This document shows positions 45,841 through 54,864 of a DNA stretch of 64,000 nucleotides, piece by piece. Where the stretch lies: the NCBI RefSeq assembly GCF_027257935.1, contig NZ_JANZKW010000001.1, positions 744,001-808,000 on the forward strand, given 5' to 3'. Below the pieces are notes generated by a model. The model ran no database searches, had not been told where the DNA came from, and saw only the letters and a list, made by a program, of their open reading frames with translations. Each line of letters starts with the position of its first letter. Positions within the stretch are counted from its first letter, which is position 1. A program made the translations under genes and the position numbers. This DNA is from Chitinimonas sp. BJYL2. Lineage in GTDB: Bacteria > Pseudomonadota > Gammaproteobacteria > Burkholderiales > Chitinimonadaceae.

Positions 45841-46920
45841 TCAGCCGCACAACTTGGGCACAATCCCCGGCATCTGCAGCGTGGTGCCATCGTCGAGCGT
45901 GAGCGGGATCAGCATCTCGCGAGCCTTGAAATGGGGGTCCGTAAACATGTCGGCGACCGAGTACACCTTGGAGGCCGGCACTTCGGCACGGGCCAGTACT
46001 GCCATGACTTCGGCCCCGCTGTGCCGGGCGACCCACTGGTCGATCACCGCATAGAGTTCATCGCGGCGCGCATCGCGGCCGGCGTTGTCGGCCAGATCGG
46101 GCGCAGCGGCCAGATCTTCGCGGCCAATGGCGCGCATCAGGCGCTGGAAGATCGCATCGCCGTTCGCGCCGATAGTGATGTGCTCGCCATCACGGCTGGT
46201 ATGGGTATTGGACGGGGTGATGCCGGGCATGATGTTGCCGGTGCGCTCACGGATGAAACCATCGTAGGCGTATTCGGGCACCAGGCTTTCCATCATGGCA
46301 AACACGGCCTCATAGAGCGCCACATCCACCACCTGCCCCTTGCCGCCATTGACCTCGACCTGCCGCAAGGCCATCAACGCCCCCATCACGGCATATTGGG
46401 CGGCAATGGAATCGCCGATCGAGATGCCCGTCCGTACCGGCGGGCGATCGGCAAAGCCGGTCACATAGCGCAGACCGCCCATGGATTCACCCACCGCACC
46501 AAAGCCCGGCTGGTCGCGATAAGGGCCGGTCTGGCCAAAGCCCGAGATCCGCACCATGACCAGCTTGGGATTGCGCGCCGACAAGGTATCCCAGCCCAGA
46601 CCCAGCTTTTCCAGCACACCGGGGCGGAAGTTCTCGACGACAATCGCCGCGCCATCGCACAGGGCCAGCGCTTCCGCCTTGCCTTCGGCGGATTTGAGGT
46701 CGAGTCGCACGCAGCGCTTGCCCCGGCTTTGCACATGCCACCATAGCGAGGTGCCCTGATGCAGCCGGCGCCAGCGTCGCAGCGGATCGCCCTCCGGCGA
46801 CTCGATCTTGATGACCTCGGCGCCAAAGTCGGCCATGAGCCGAGTGGCAAACGGTGCGGCGATCAAGGTGCCGAACTCGACAACCTTCACGCCAGCGAGC
46901 GGCTTGCGGGGGTCTTGCAT
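45841..46920 (-). CDS. Family III CoA-transferase (CaiB/BaiF)
   Basis: This 359-aa protein begins PLAGVKVVEFGTLIAAPFAT and carries FGAEVIKIESPEGDPLRRW, IVVENFRPGVLEKLGLGW and the region TGISIGDSIAAQYAVMGALM, whose GD aspartate is the expected catalytic residue. Such enzymes move CoA between carboxylic acids; the partner acids cannot be read from the sequence. GGAAG precedes the ATG. It follows the thioredoxin-fold gene on the same strand, and no acyl-CoA dehydrogenase is nearby. Confidence 0.9.
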   Translation of the reverse strand: MQDPRKPLAGVKVVEFGTLIAAPFATRLMADFGAEVIKIESPEGDPLRRWRRLHQGTSLWWHVQSRGKRCVRLDLKSAEGKAEALALCDGAAIVVENFRPGVLEKLGLGWDTLSARNPKLVMVRISGFGQTGPYRDQPGFGAVGESMGGLRYVTGFADRPPVRTGISIGDSIAAQYAVMGALMALRQVEVNGGKGQVVDVALYEAVFAMMESLVPEYAYDGFIRERTGNIMPGITPSNTHTSRDGEHITIGANGDAIFQRLMRAIGREDLAAAPDLADNAGRDARRDELYAVIDQWVARHSGAEVMAVLARAEVPASKVYSVADMFTDPHFKAREMLIPLTLDDGTTLQMPGIVPKLCG

Positions 46921-47022
46921 GCGGAGCTTCCACGGAGACGAAGGCCTGCAGCATAGCGAGCCTTCTTGCTGCTTAGAACGGCGGCGACGTTTTTCTTGCC
47001 AAGCAGGTCAAGGAGAGCGGCC

Positions 47023-47574
47023 TCAGTCGCGCCATTTGATCGAACAACCCACGCTCGGGTATTGCACCGCAGGACCGGTGCCCAGCATGGCAATCGCCTT
47101 CATGGCCTCAAAGAGTTCGCGCGGCGCGCCGGGCTGGAACTGCCGGCCGGAAGCATCGAAGCGGCCGTGATAGCGCAGTTTCAGATCCATGTCGTAACCA
47201 AAGAAGTCGGGGGTGCAGACCGCGCCATACGCGCGCGCCACGTGCTGGGTATCATCAAACAGATAGGGGAAGCCAAAGTTGTAGGCTTTGGCATAGGCTT
47301 TCATCGGCTCAAAGTCGTCTTCCGGAAAGGCCTCCGGATCATTGGCGCTGATCGCCACGCTGCCGATGCCATAGCTCTCCAACTCCTTGCAGGTCTCCAC
47401 CAGCGCCTCGCGGATCACCTTGACGTAGGGACAATGGTTGCAGATGAACATCACCAGCAAGCCATTGGCGCCTCGCACATCGGCAAGGTGGTAACGCCGC
47501 TCATCCACCCCCAGCAAGTCGAAATCGACAGCGGGCGTACCCAGCTCGATCAAGGCAGAAGTCAGACTGGCCAC
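47023..47574 (-). CDS. Thioredoxin-fold (AhpC/TSA-like) protein
   Basis: I choose the GTG at 47574 (183 aa): GGGAG lies 8 nt upstream and the protein then begins VASLTSALIELGTPAVDFD, as in its family. The open extension to 47709 would overlap rsmE on the other strand. The redox site is MFICNHCPYVKVI, with SVAISANDPEAFPEDDFE and the cis-Pro region VCTPDFFGYD following. There is no signal peptide, so it acts in the cytoplasm as a peroxiredoxin-like or thiol-disulfide protein. Its substrate is unknown. Confidence 0.87.
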   Translation of the reverse strand: MASLTSALIELGTPAVDFDLLGVDERRYHLADVRGANGLLVMFICNHCPYVKVIREALVETCKELESYGIGSVAISANDPEAFPEDDFEPMKAYAKAYNFGFPYLFDDTQHVARAYGAVCTPDFFGYDMDLKLRYHGRFDASGRQFQPGAPRELFEAMKAIAMLGTGPAVQYPSVGCSIKWRD

Positions 47575-47681
47575 GGTATAGCACTCCCGGCAGAGCACGC
47601 CCGACGGGCGCGGTAATGTCGTGATTATAGGATGGTGTCGGCTGGCATAATGCTGCACTCCGATTGCCGATTCCTTTGCCC

Positions 47682-48404
47682 ATGCCCCGCTTTTATCTGG
47701 ATGCTCCACTTCATGTGGCCAGCTCGCTGGATCTGCCCGAGACCGTGGCCCGCCATGTGCAGGTCCTGCGCCTGCAGCCCGGCGATGCCATCACCCTGTT
47801 CAATGGCCTGGGCGGCGAGTATCAGGCCACGGTCACGGCCATGGGTAAACGCCATGTCTCGGTGCAGGTGGATAGCCAGACCAGCGACGAACGCGAATCA
47901 CCCCTGCAACTGACTCTGGTGCAGGCGCTCTCGGCCGCCGAACGCATGGACTACACCGTACAGAAGGCCACCGAGCTGGGCGTGAACACGATTCAGGTCG
48001 TGCAGTCCGCCTATTGCGGCCACAAGCTGGCCGCCGACCGGGTGGAGAAACGCTTGCAGCACTGGCGTGGCGTTGCCGAATCGGCGGCGGAGCAATGCGG
48101 ACGCACTCGCGTGCCTACCCTGCTTGCACCAATGAAGTTTGATGACTGGTTAAGCCGCATGCCGGCCGCCGAGCTGCGTTTGCTGCTCTCGCCCACCGGT
48201 GCAAAGCGGCTCGATGAACTACCCGCCAAGACCAGCTCGGTGCAGGTGTTGATCGGCCCCGAGGGCGGGTTCTCGGATCAGGAAGAGGCGGCCGCCATCG
48301 CCGCCGGCTTTACCCCCTTGATCCTGGGGCCGCGCCTTTTCCGTACCGAAACAGTCACGCCGGTGATTGCCGCTTTGCTGCAGGCGCGCTACGGCGACTT
48401 CTGA
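47682..48404 (+). CDS. rsmE: 16S rRNA (uracil-1498-N3)-methyltransferase RsmE
   Basis: The ATG at 47682 gives the family start MPRFYLDAPLHVASSLDLP (240 aa). The N-terminal PUA-like domain is followed by the SPOUT methyltransferase with ERMDYTVQKATELGVNTIQ, LLIGPEGGFS-type block VLIGPEGGFSDQEEAAAI and the end ILGPRLFRTETVTPVIAAL. It methylates U1498 in the ribosomal decoding region. It is divergent from the thioredoxin-fold gene and followed by a strong terminator. Confidence 0.95.
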   Translation: MPRFYLDAPLHVASSLDLPETVARHVQVLRLQPGDAITLFNGLGGEYQATVTAMGKRHVSVQVDSQTSDERESPLQLTLVQALSAAERMDYTVQKATELGVNTIQVVQSAYCGHKLAADRVEKRLQHWRGVAESAAEQCGRTRVPTLLAPMKFDDWLSRMPAAELRLLLSPTGAKRLDELPAKTSSVQVLIGPEGGFSDQEEAAAIAAGFTPLILGPRLFRTETVTPVIAALLQARYGDF

Positions 48405-48421
48405 ACCGGCACCAAACAACA

Positions 48422-48451
48422 AAAAGGGCAGACCCGCGGGTCTGCCCTTTT
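48422..48451. terminator. Bidirectional terminator between rsmE and ccsB
   Basis: The whole element is a palindrome with a GGGCAGACCCGC/GCGGGTCTGCCC core flanked by A5 and T4 runs. It lies 17 bp after rsmE and 21 bp beyond the ccsB stop and would end both transcripts. Confidence 0.9.
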
Positions 48452-48472
48452 GCATTCGGGATGCCGGCAGGC

Positions 48473-49633
48473 TTAGAGCGAACCGTAGGAGTGCAGCCCC
48501 GAGAGGAACATGTTCACGCCCAGGAAGGCAAAGGTGGTGACAAAAAGGCCGATCACCGCCCACCAGGCCAGCACATCGCCGCGCCAGCCCTTGACCAGAC
48601 GCACATGCAACCAGGCCGCGTAGTTGAGCCAAACGATCAGCGCCCAGGTCTCCTTCGGGTCCCAGCTCCAGTATCCACCCCAGGCATCGGCCGCCCACAT
48701 GGCCCCCAGAATCGTGGCAATGGTAAAGAACAGGAAACCCACGGCAATCGCGCGGTACATCACCTCGCCCAAGGTGTCATGGCTAGGCAGGTAGTCTGCC
48801 AGCCAACCGCGCGAGACGAGCAATTGCGCAATACCCAGCATGGCAGCCAGCGCAAAGGCGCCATAACCGACAAAGTTGGCCGGCACATGGATCTTCATCC
48901 ACCACGATTGCAGCGCCGGGATCAGCGGCTGGATCTCGTGCGCCCCGCGATCCAGCGTGTACCAGAGGATGAAACCGACGGCGGCGGTGATGATCAGCAG
49001 CACGAAGGCGCCCATGCGGCGGGTGGCAAAGCGGCCTTCGTAATACAGGTACATCAAGGCGGTGATCAGGCAGAACAGGATGAACACTTCATACAGGTTC
49101 GATACCGGGATGTGGCCCACATCGGGGCCGATCAGGTAGCTCTCGTACCAGCGCACAAAGAACCACACGCAAGCCGCACCGCAGGCCGCCCAGGTCAGCC
49201 CCGACGCGATCAGTTCCGCGGTATTGGAGCGCCGCAGCAAGCCCACCCAGTACATGGCGGTGGCCAGGAAGAACAGCACGCACATCCACATGGCGGCCGA
49301 TTGGCTGGCGAGTGCGTACTTGAGCCAGAACGCGGTCTGTGCACGACCCAGATCGTCTCCATACAAGCTGACAGCACCGAGCGACAGCACAATGCTCACG
49401 GGCACCAGCACGCGCAAGGCCTTCCAGAACCAGCCGAGCGCGATGGTGCCGATGGCCGTACCGACCAGAATGGCCTGCTCGTAGCCGTCCATGAAGCTGC
49501 CAAAGCGCTGGAAAGCCGCGACAGACAGCGCGATCACGAACAGCGCAAAGCCGTAATCAGCCCAGCCCAGCTTGCGCCAGAAGGGCAACTGGGCGTTGAG
49601 AGCGGCATTGGCCGCAAGGGTGGTGGTGTTCAT
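48473..49633 (-). CDS. ccsB: System II cytochrome c biogenesis protein CcsB (CcsA-type)
   Basis: This 386-aa polytopic protein presents heme for attachment to apocytochromes c. About eight membrane segments are visible. The heme-handling WWD-type block reads WGGYWSWDPKETWALIVWL, and conserved histidines lie in KIHVPANFVGYG and AAWLHVRL. With ResB it forms the system II heme lyase typical of many betaproteobacteria. Its ATG overlaps the resB stop by 4 bp. Confidence 0.95.
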   Translation of the reverse strand: MNTTTLAANAALNAQLPFWRKLGWADYGFALFVIALSVAAFQRFGSFMDGYEQAILVGTAIGTIALGWFWKALRVLVPVSIVLSLGAVSLYGDDLGRAQTAFWLKYALASQSAAMWMCVLFFLATAMYWVGLLRRSNTAELIASGLTWAACGAACVWFFVRWYESYLIGPDVGHIPVSNLYEVFILFCLITALMYLYYEGRFATRRMGAFVLLIITAAVGFILWYTLDRGAHEIQPLIPALQSWWMKIHVPANFVGYGAFALAAMLGIAQLLVSRGWLADYLPSHDTLGEVMYRAIAVGFLFFTIATILGAMWAADAWGGYWSWDPKETWALIVWLNYAAWLHVRLVKGWRGDVLAWWAVIGLFVTTFAFLGVNMFLSGLHSYGSL

Positions 49634-51672
49634 GTAGTGGACTCCTGTGCTGCGCCGGCCATGCTGACCAATGCGGCACGATGGGATGCGAATTCGCGCT
49701 CGGTCAGCGCGTCACGGCGGTTGCTGCTGAGCGCCAGCAACAAAGTGGGCTGGTCACCGCGATCCAGCGCCCAGACCCAGATACGGTTCTCGCGGATGTA
49801 GAACATGCAGAAAATGCCCAGCACCAGCAAGAGACTGCCCAGATAAACCAGCGGCTGGCCGGGACTGCGGGCCACCTGGAAGCCGCTGGACTTCACTTCT
49901 TCAAACCCTACCGGCTGCAGCCAGAACGGACTGCCGTAGTCAAAGCTGGCCGACATGGCAACGAGCACATCCATCAAGAAGCGATAACGCTTTTCGTCCA
50001 CCGCTACGGGTGCCCGCCCTGCGCGCTCGTTGGCGACGGCATCGGCATCGATCACCGCACCCTGCAGCAGCTTGATATAGGTTTGCGCCACGGCCTTGCG
50101 CTTGTCTTGCGGGACCTTGTCGTCCAGAAACTGCTCCAGCGCCACAAAACCGCCTTCGGAGAAACGCTGCAACACCCAGCGCACGCTTTGCTCGAAGGGC
50201 GCGCGGAATTCAGCGCTGACGGCGCCTTCGCTAGCAGCCTTATCGGCCGTGCGGCGGGCAATCTCGGCCCAGGCGGACGGATCGCGCAGCACGGCCTTGA
50301 GGCGCATGAAACCATCGGGCTTGAACTCGGCATCCAGCGGGACGCGCACAAAGGCAAATGGTGCCGCCTGCTCGCTGCGCATGCCCGTCATCATGTAATA
50401 GCGGCCATCTTCCTCAAACGGGGCAAGGTAGTTCAGATACTCGCGCGCCTGACCTTGACCATCACGTACCTTGAACTGTACCGAGGGGCCCAGATTCTTC
50501 ACCCGTTTGGGCGCGCGCACCTCGCGGGCATCCTGGATCATCTTGGCCATGCCGCCAGCCGCCTCGGCGGTATCGGGCAGGCTCTCGATATTGAACGGGC
50601 GCAGCTCACCGAATTCCAGCGTGAGTGGCGTTCCAGCCCAGTCGAACGGCAGTGTGTTCTGAGATACCGCCGCAAGCGGGACCGAGGTCGCCGAGGTGCT
50701 GGTCCAGTCCCACATGGCAAATTGCAGCTTGGAGCCGCCATCGCCAAAGCTCGATTGATAGATGGCGACGCCATCGACAATGAGCGGGTGATTGACCTTG
50801 ACCGTGGCGGTCGTGATCTTGCCGCTATCCTTTTCGATCACTTCGATATCACTGGCAAACAGCTTGGGCTGGCCACTGCTGTAGTGCTCGATATGGAACT
50901 TCTTCAGACGGATCAGGAAGGGCAGTTCCTGCACATAGTAGCCACGCCCCGCGTTCAGGAAGGCCACGTCAGCCACGCCGCCCTCCGGCACGTCAATATT
51001 GGCGCGGAAGGAGCCATTGCTGGCCGGCAAGCGGCTGATGCCGGGAATCTGGCTTTGCGGCACATTGCGCAGTTCGGGCTGCTTGTTGCCCATCAAGGCC
51101 TGCAGCTTGAGCGGCAGATTGCCATCCAGCAGACCGCCAATACAGATCACCACAATCGCGGCATGCGCGAGCAGATAGCCCAGTCGCTGCAAGGCGCCTT
51201 TCTTGGCGACCAGCAAGGTGCCCTCGGGGCGTTCGACCTGCTTGAATTTATAGCCCTGCGCAGCAAACCAGGCCTGCGCCTGGCTCAACGCCGTCGCGGC
51301 ATCCACCCGCAGGGGGTGTTCGTCGTGGTGATGCATGCTGCGCAGGGACTTGAGCCCAGCCTGCTCACGCCAGGACTTGATGTCGCGGACAATGCCCGGC
51401 AACTGGCGATAAATGCACAGCGAGGTCGAGATCACCAGAAACAGCAGGATGATCAGGAACCAGCTCGCGTGGTAAACATCGAACAAGCCCAAGCGCTCGA
51501 AGGGCTGGAACCAGAAATCGCCGAACTCGAACACGTAGTCGGGATAGGGGCGGTTCTGCTGCAGTACCGTGCCGATCACCGAGGCAATGGCCAGTATGGT
51601 CAGCAGGCTGATCGCGAAGCGCATGGAGCTGAACAGCTCGAACAGCGCCCGGGCAAAGGAGAGACGACGCAC
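49630..51672 (-). CDS. resB: ResB/Ccs1 cytochrome c biogenesis protein
   Basis: This 680-aa protein has N-terminal membrane segments (about 15-35, 70-92 and 170-190), a large periplasmic domain and a final membrane span near 610-630 ([19 protein letters not shown]). The family start [20 protein letters not shown] and the loop [19 protein letters not shown] are typical of ResB. It pairs with CcsB to chaperone apocytochrome and heme. The cytochrome c4 gene 85 bp upstream is a likely client. Confidence 0.94.
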   Translation of the reverse strand: MRRLSFARALFELFSSMRFAISLLTILAIASVIGTVLQQNRPYPDYVFEFGDFWFQPFERLGLFDVYHASWFLIILLFLVISTSLCIYRQLPGIVRDIKSWREQAGLKSLRSMHHHDEHPLRVDAATALSQAQAWFAAQGYKFKQVERPEGTLLVAKKGALQRLGYLLAHAAIVVICIGGLLDGNLPLKLQALMGNKQPELRNVPQSQIPGISRLPASNGSFRANIDVPEGGVADVAFLNAGRGYYVQELPFLIRLKKFHIEHYSSGQPKLFASDIEVIEKDSGKITTATVKVNHPLIVDGVAIYQSSFGDGGSKLQFAMWDWTSTSATSVPLAAVSQNTLPFDWAGTPLTLEFGELRPFNIESLPDTAEAAGGMAKMIQDAREVRAPKRVKNLGPSVQFKVRDGQGQAREYLNYLAPFEEDGRYYMMTGMRSEQAAPFAFVRVPLDAEFKPDGFMRLKAVLRDPSAWAEIARRTADKAASEGAVSAEFRAPFEQSVRWVLQRFSEGGFVALEQFLDDKVPQDKRKAVAQTYIKLLQGAVIDADAVANERAGRAPVAVDEKRYRFLMDVLVAMSASFDYGSPFWLQPVGFEEVKSSGFQVARSPGQPLVYLGSLLLVLGIFCMFYIRENRIWVWALDRGDQPTLLLALSSNRRDALTEREFASHRAALVSMAGAAQESTT

Positions 51673-51757
51673 AGAGGGTTCCGGATCAAGTAGAAAAGGG
51701 GCGGCAAGGCCACCCCTTTGTCACTGGCTGCCAGGGAAAATTCCCGGCTCAGGCCAA

Positions 51758-52378
51758 TCAGCGCAAGCCGGCGATGTACTCGGACACCGCCTTCAAGTCG
51801 GCATCCGTCATCTTGGCCGCAATCGGGCCCATGACTGCGTTCTTGCGGTCGGTGCCGGCCTTGTAAGCCTGCAGCGAAGCGACAACGTACGAAGCGTGCT
51901 GGCTACCCAGACGCGGATACTGGATCGGCATGCCCGAACCATTGGGGCCGTGGCAGGCCATGCAGGCCGGCAAACCGGTCTCGCGGTTACCGCCCTGATA
52001 AATCTTCTTGCCGGCAGCGATCAGTGCCTTGTCGGTTGCACCGCGCGGCTTGATCTTCTGGGTGCCGAAGTAGGCCGATACGTTCTTCATGTCTTCGTCC
52101 GACATGGTGGCAACCTGACCCATCATGATGGCGTTCTTGCGCTCACCCTTCTTGAATGCCACCAGCTGCGCATACAGGTATTCCGGATGCTGACCGGCCA
52201 GCGTGGGGTTGGCACCCGCAGCGCTGTTGCCATCCAGGCCGTGGCAAGCGGCACACACCTTCTCGACGACGGCCTTGCCCTTGGCGGGATCGGCCTTCGC
52301 AGCGGGCGCCGGGGCGTTCGTCGCCATGGCGAAGGTGGCGATCGAGCCAAGCAGTACTGCCAGCACGCTACGTTTCAT
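51758..52378 (-). CDS. Diheme cytochrome c4
   Basis: This 206-aa periplasmic protein has a signal peptide ending near ATNAPA and two heme-binding motifs, CAACH (about residue 42) and CMACH (about 137), each followed by the c4-type sequence HGxxG. Conserved methionines further on can serve as axial ligands. Cytochrome c4 carries electrons to terminal oxidases. AAGGAG precedes the ATG. It lies just upstream of resB-ccsB, which assemble it, and is divergent from engB. Confidence 0.93.
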   Translation of the reverse strand: MKRSVLAVLLGSIATFAMATNAPAPAAKADPAKGKAVVEKVCAACHGLDGNSAAGANPTLAGQHPEYLYAQLVAFKKGERKNAIMMGQVATMSDEDMKNVSAYFGTQKIKPRGATDKALIAAGKKIYQGGNRETGLPACMACHGPNGSGMPIQYPRLGSQHASYVVASLQAYKAGTDRKNAVMGPIAAKMTDADLKAVSEYIAGLR

Positions 52379-52576
52379 AGAGACAACTCCTTGGTGACGG
52401 ACGAAACGGGCAAGTCGGCGCCCGCCGTGGGTTCTTGGTTTTTCGAGCCTGCGGGATCACTGCGCGACCTGGATCGGGAAGCGCCGGGCAGCGAGCCTGA
52501 CGATACAAACCTGATATTCTATCCGAAGCTTAGTGCGTCGCCAAAGCCGACGCTACAACCCTATTGGACGTTCCCC

Positions 52577-53203
52577 ATGTCGCTGTTTCGCCAACTCCGC
52601 TTCCACACCACCGTCAACGAGATGCGGATGCTCCCGTACGAGGGCGTTGAAGTCGCCTTTGCCGGCCGCTCCAACGCCGGAAAATCCAGTGCCATCAATA
52701 CCTTGGCGGATCACAACCGGCTGGCATTCGTCTCCAAGACACCGGGCCGTACCCAGCATATCAATTACTTTTCCTTCGGCGAGGGACGCTTCCTCGTTGA
52801 TTTGCCCGGCTACGGTTACGCCCAGGTGCCCGAGGCCATCCGCAACCATTGGGAGCAGCTGCTCGGCAACTATCTGGCCACGCGCGACAACCTGATCGGC
52901 CTCGTGCTGCTCATGGATGCGCGCCATCCACTCAAGCCGCTGGACGTGCGCATGCTCGACTGGTTCATCCCCACCGGCCGCCCCGTGCACGTCTTGCTGA
53001 CCAAGGCCGACAAGCTGACCCGCCAGGAGCAGGCCAAGACGCTGGCGGCGGTGAAGGCCAAGCTCGATACCTGGCCGCAATGCACGGCCCAGCTCTTCTC
53101 CAGCCTCAAGAAAACCGGCATCGAAGAGGCCGAAGCGGTTGTCGGTGGCTGGTTCGCCCAGGCACATGACGCCGTCAGCCAGACCGACGATGCCGATCAG
53201 TGA
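52577..53203 (+). CDS. engB: Ribosome biogenesis GTPase EngB (YsxC/YihA)
   Basis: I place the start at the ATG at 52577 (208 aa, [16 protein letters not shown]). The same frame is open 1 kb further upstream, but that stretch is antisense to cytochrome c4 and resB. The GTPase motifs are G1 [14 protein letters not shown], the G2 threonine in [12 protein letters not shown]3 [10 protein letters not shown] and G4 LLTKADKL. EngB assists 50S assembly. Cytochrome c4 next to engB is a recurrent proteobacterial arrangement. Confidence 0.95.
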   Translation: MSLFRQLRFHTTVNEMRMLPYEGVEVAFAGRSNAGKSSAINTLADHNRLAFVSKTPGRTQHINYFSFGEGRFLVDLPGYGYAQVPEAIRNHWEQLLGNYLATRDNLIGLVLLMDARHPLKPLDVRMLDWFIPTGRPVHVLLTKADKLTRQEQAKTLAAVKAKLDTWPQCTAQLFSSLKKTGIEEAEAVVGGWFAQAHDAVSQTDDADQ

Positions 53204-53301
53204 ACTTTATCCCGAATCCCCGCTCTGACTCGGCAGGTGTAACGCGCACCTCCCGCTTCCCTCCCTGAGCGGGCCCCGGTCACCCACGGCCGGGCATTTC
53301 G

Positions 53302-53336
53302 ACCCCGGCCTCCATCCCCTTGGCCGGGGTTTTTTA
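53302..53336 (+). terminator. Terminator downstream of engB
   Basis: ACCCCGGCC (53302-53310) pairs with GGCCGGGGT (53322-53330) over an 11-nt loop and is followed by T5ATTT. A second T6 run at 53360-53365 follows a weaker GC-rich stem and may act as backup. The rest of the gap before pilG holds no gene. Confidence 0.85.
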
Positions 53337-53487
53337 TTTGTTCGGGCCAATGCCGGGCTTTTTTATTACATTTCTAACAGCCGCTTGCTCATGTCATAGT
53401 GGACGCAAGGGCAATTGTGCTATTTTAGCCAATGCTGCAATACGTGCCCGCGCACCGCTGCGGCGTAATTAAAACAGGAGACAGGCG

Positions 53488-53871
53488 ATGCAGAATCTCG
53501 CCGGCATCAAGGTCATGGTCATTGACGACAGCAACACCATCCGCCGCAGTGCCGAAATCTTCCTCGGCCAGGCCGGGTGCGAAGTCATCCTCGCGGAGGA
53601 CGGTTTCGATGCACTTGCCAAAATCAGCGACCATCTCCCGAATGTCATTTTCGTGGACGTGATGATGCCCCGTCTGGACGGGTATCAAACCTGTTCCCTG
53701 ATCAAGAAGAACCCGAAGTTCAAGTCCACGCCCGTCATCATGTTGTCGTCCAAGGACGGCCTGTTTGACCGGGCCCGTGGCCGGATGGTCGGCTCCGATG
53801 AGTACCTGACCAAACCCTTTACCAAGGACAGCCTGCTGCAGGCTGTCGGCATGCACGCAAACGCCGCCTGA
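53488..53871 (+). CDS. pilG: Twitching motility response regulator PilG
   Basis: This 127-aa single-domain CheY-like protein has the acidic pair in VMVIDDSNTIRR, the phosphoacceptor in FVDVMMPRLDGYQT and the conserved lysine in YLTKPFTKDSLL. The sequence around SNTIRRSAEIFLGQAGCEV is characteristic of PilG, which relays ChpA phosphorylation to pilus extension and cAMP control in Pseudomonas. AGGAGA lies before the ATG. It heads the pilGHIJ-chpA cluster. Confidence 0.95.
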   Translation: MQNLAGIKVMVIDDSNTIRRSAEIFLGQAGCEVILAEDGFDALAKISDHLPNVIFVDVMMPRLDGYQTCSLIKKNPKFKSTPVIMLSSKDGLFDRARGRMVGSDEYLTKPFTKDSLLQAVGMHANAA

Positions 53872-53893
53872 GGCGACCCATAGGATCCCGCAT

Positions 53894-54259
53894 ATGACCA
53901 TCAAGAAAATCCTGATCGTCGACGACTCCCCGACCGAACGTCACTTTCTGGGCGAATTGCTCACCAAGAACGGCTTTCAGGTCATGACCCTCGAAAGCGG
54001 CGAAGAAGCCGTGGCGCGCGTCAAGGACCTGATGCCTGACCTGATCCTGATGGACGTGGTCATGCCCGGCCTCAATGGCTTTCAGGCAACCCGCACCATC
54101 ACCAAGGATGACGTCACTGCGCACATCCCGGTGATCATGTGCACCTCCAAGGGTCAGGAGACCGATATCGTCTGGGGCAAGCGCCAAGGCGCACGTGGCT
54201 ACGTGATCAAGCCCGTGAACCCGGAAGAGCTGCTCAAGCAGATCGCGGCACTGAGCTAG
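53894..54259 (+). CDS. pilH: Twitching motility response regulator PilH
   Basis: The 121-aa CheY-like protein contains ILIVDDSPTERHFLGELL, LILMDVVMPGLNGFQATR and the lysine in GYVIKPVNPEELL, the PilH pattern. In Pseudomonas PilH counterbalances PilG, affecting pilus retraction or acting as a phosphate sink. It starts 22 bp after pilG, with AGGAT as ribosome site. Confidence 0.94.
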   Translation: MTIKKILIVDDSPTERHFLGELLTKNGFQVMTLESGEEAVARVKDLMPDLILMDVVMPGLNGFQATRTITKDDVTAHIPVIMCTSKGQETDIVWGKRQGARGYVIKPVNPEELLKQIAALS

Positions 54260-54272
54260 AGCCCGGCACCCC

Positions 54273-54788
54273 ATGGCCCGCCGCATCAGCCTCCGCGAAT
54301 ACCAGGAGAGCGTGGTCGCACGACTGCGCGCCCTGCCTGCCACTCACACGGTTACGACCAAGCTCGGCGTCCAGGTGGGCGATCAGGCCTGGCTGCTGGA
54401 TCTCACCGACGTCAGCGAAGTGCTGCCGGTGCCCAATATCGCTCACGTGCCGCTGACGCGGCGCTGGTTCAAGGGTGTGGCCAATATCCGCGGCAACCTG
54501 TACAGCGTGGTCGATCTGCCGGGCTTTCTCGGCGACGAACCGGTACAGGCGGCCGTGGCCAGCCGGCTACTGATCATCCACCCGCGTCACATTGCCAACT
54601 CGGCGCTGATGGTCAACCGGATGTTGGGCCTGCGCAATGTACAAGGCATGGAAACCGTGGCCGAAGCCGATCCCGCCGTACCATGGTGCGGTCCGACCCG
54701 GCGGGATGCCGACGGCCGCGAATGGCGGGAAATGCGTATTACCGAGCTGGTGCAACAAGCACCGTTCTTGCAAGTAGGTACGATTTAA
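54273..54788 (+). CDS. pilI: CheW-like adaptor PilI
   Basis: This 171-aa CheW-domain protein links the receptor PilJ to the kinase ChpA. It has [40 protein letters not shown] and VVDLPGFLG, matching the CheW beta-barrel core. An N-terminal 30-residue extension ([17 protein letters not shown]) is usual for PilI. It begins 13 bp after pilH. Confidence 0.92.
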   Translation: MARRISLREYQESVVARLRALPATHTVTTKLGVQVGDQAWLLDLTDVSEVLPVPNIAHVPLTRRWFKGVANIRGNLYSVVDLPGFLGDEPVQAAVASRLLIIHPRHIANSALMVNRMLGLRNVQGMETVAEADPAVPWCGPTRRDADGREWREMRITELVQQAPFLQVGTI

Positions 54789-54864
54789 GCATCGTGTGGC
54801 GCAAAGCCGGGGTGACGGCGCAAAGCTGCACCCACACACAAAGTTGACAGGGAGAGACGCAAAG

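Noticed and set aside
51569-52576. A 336-residue N-terminal extension of EngB
   Set aside because: The stretch is antisense to cytochrome c4 and the resB start. EngB family proteins are about 200 aa and begin at the chosen ATG.
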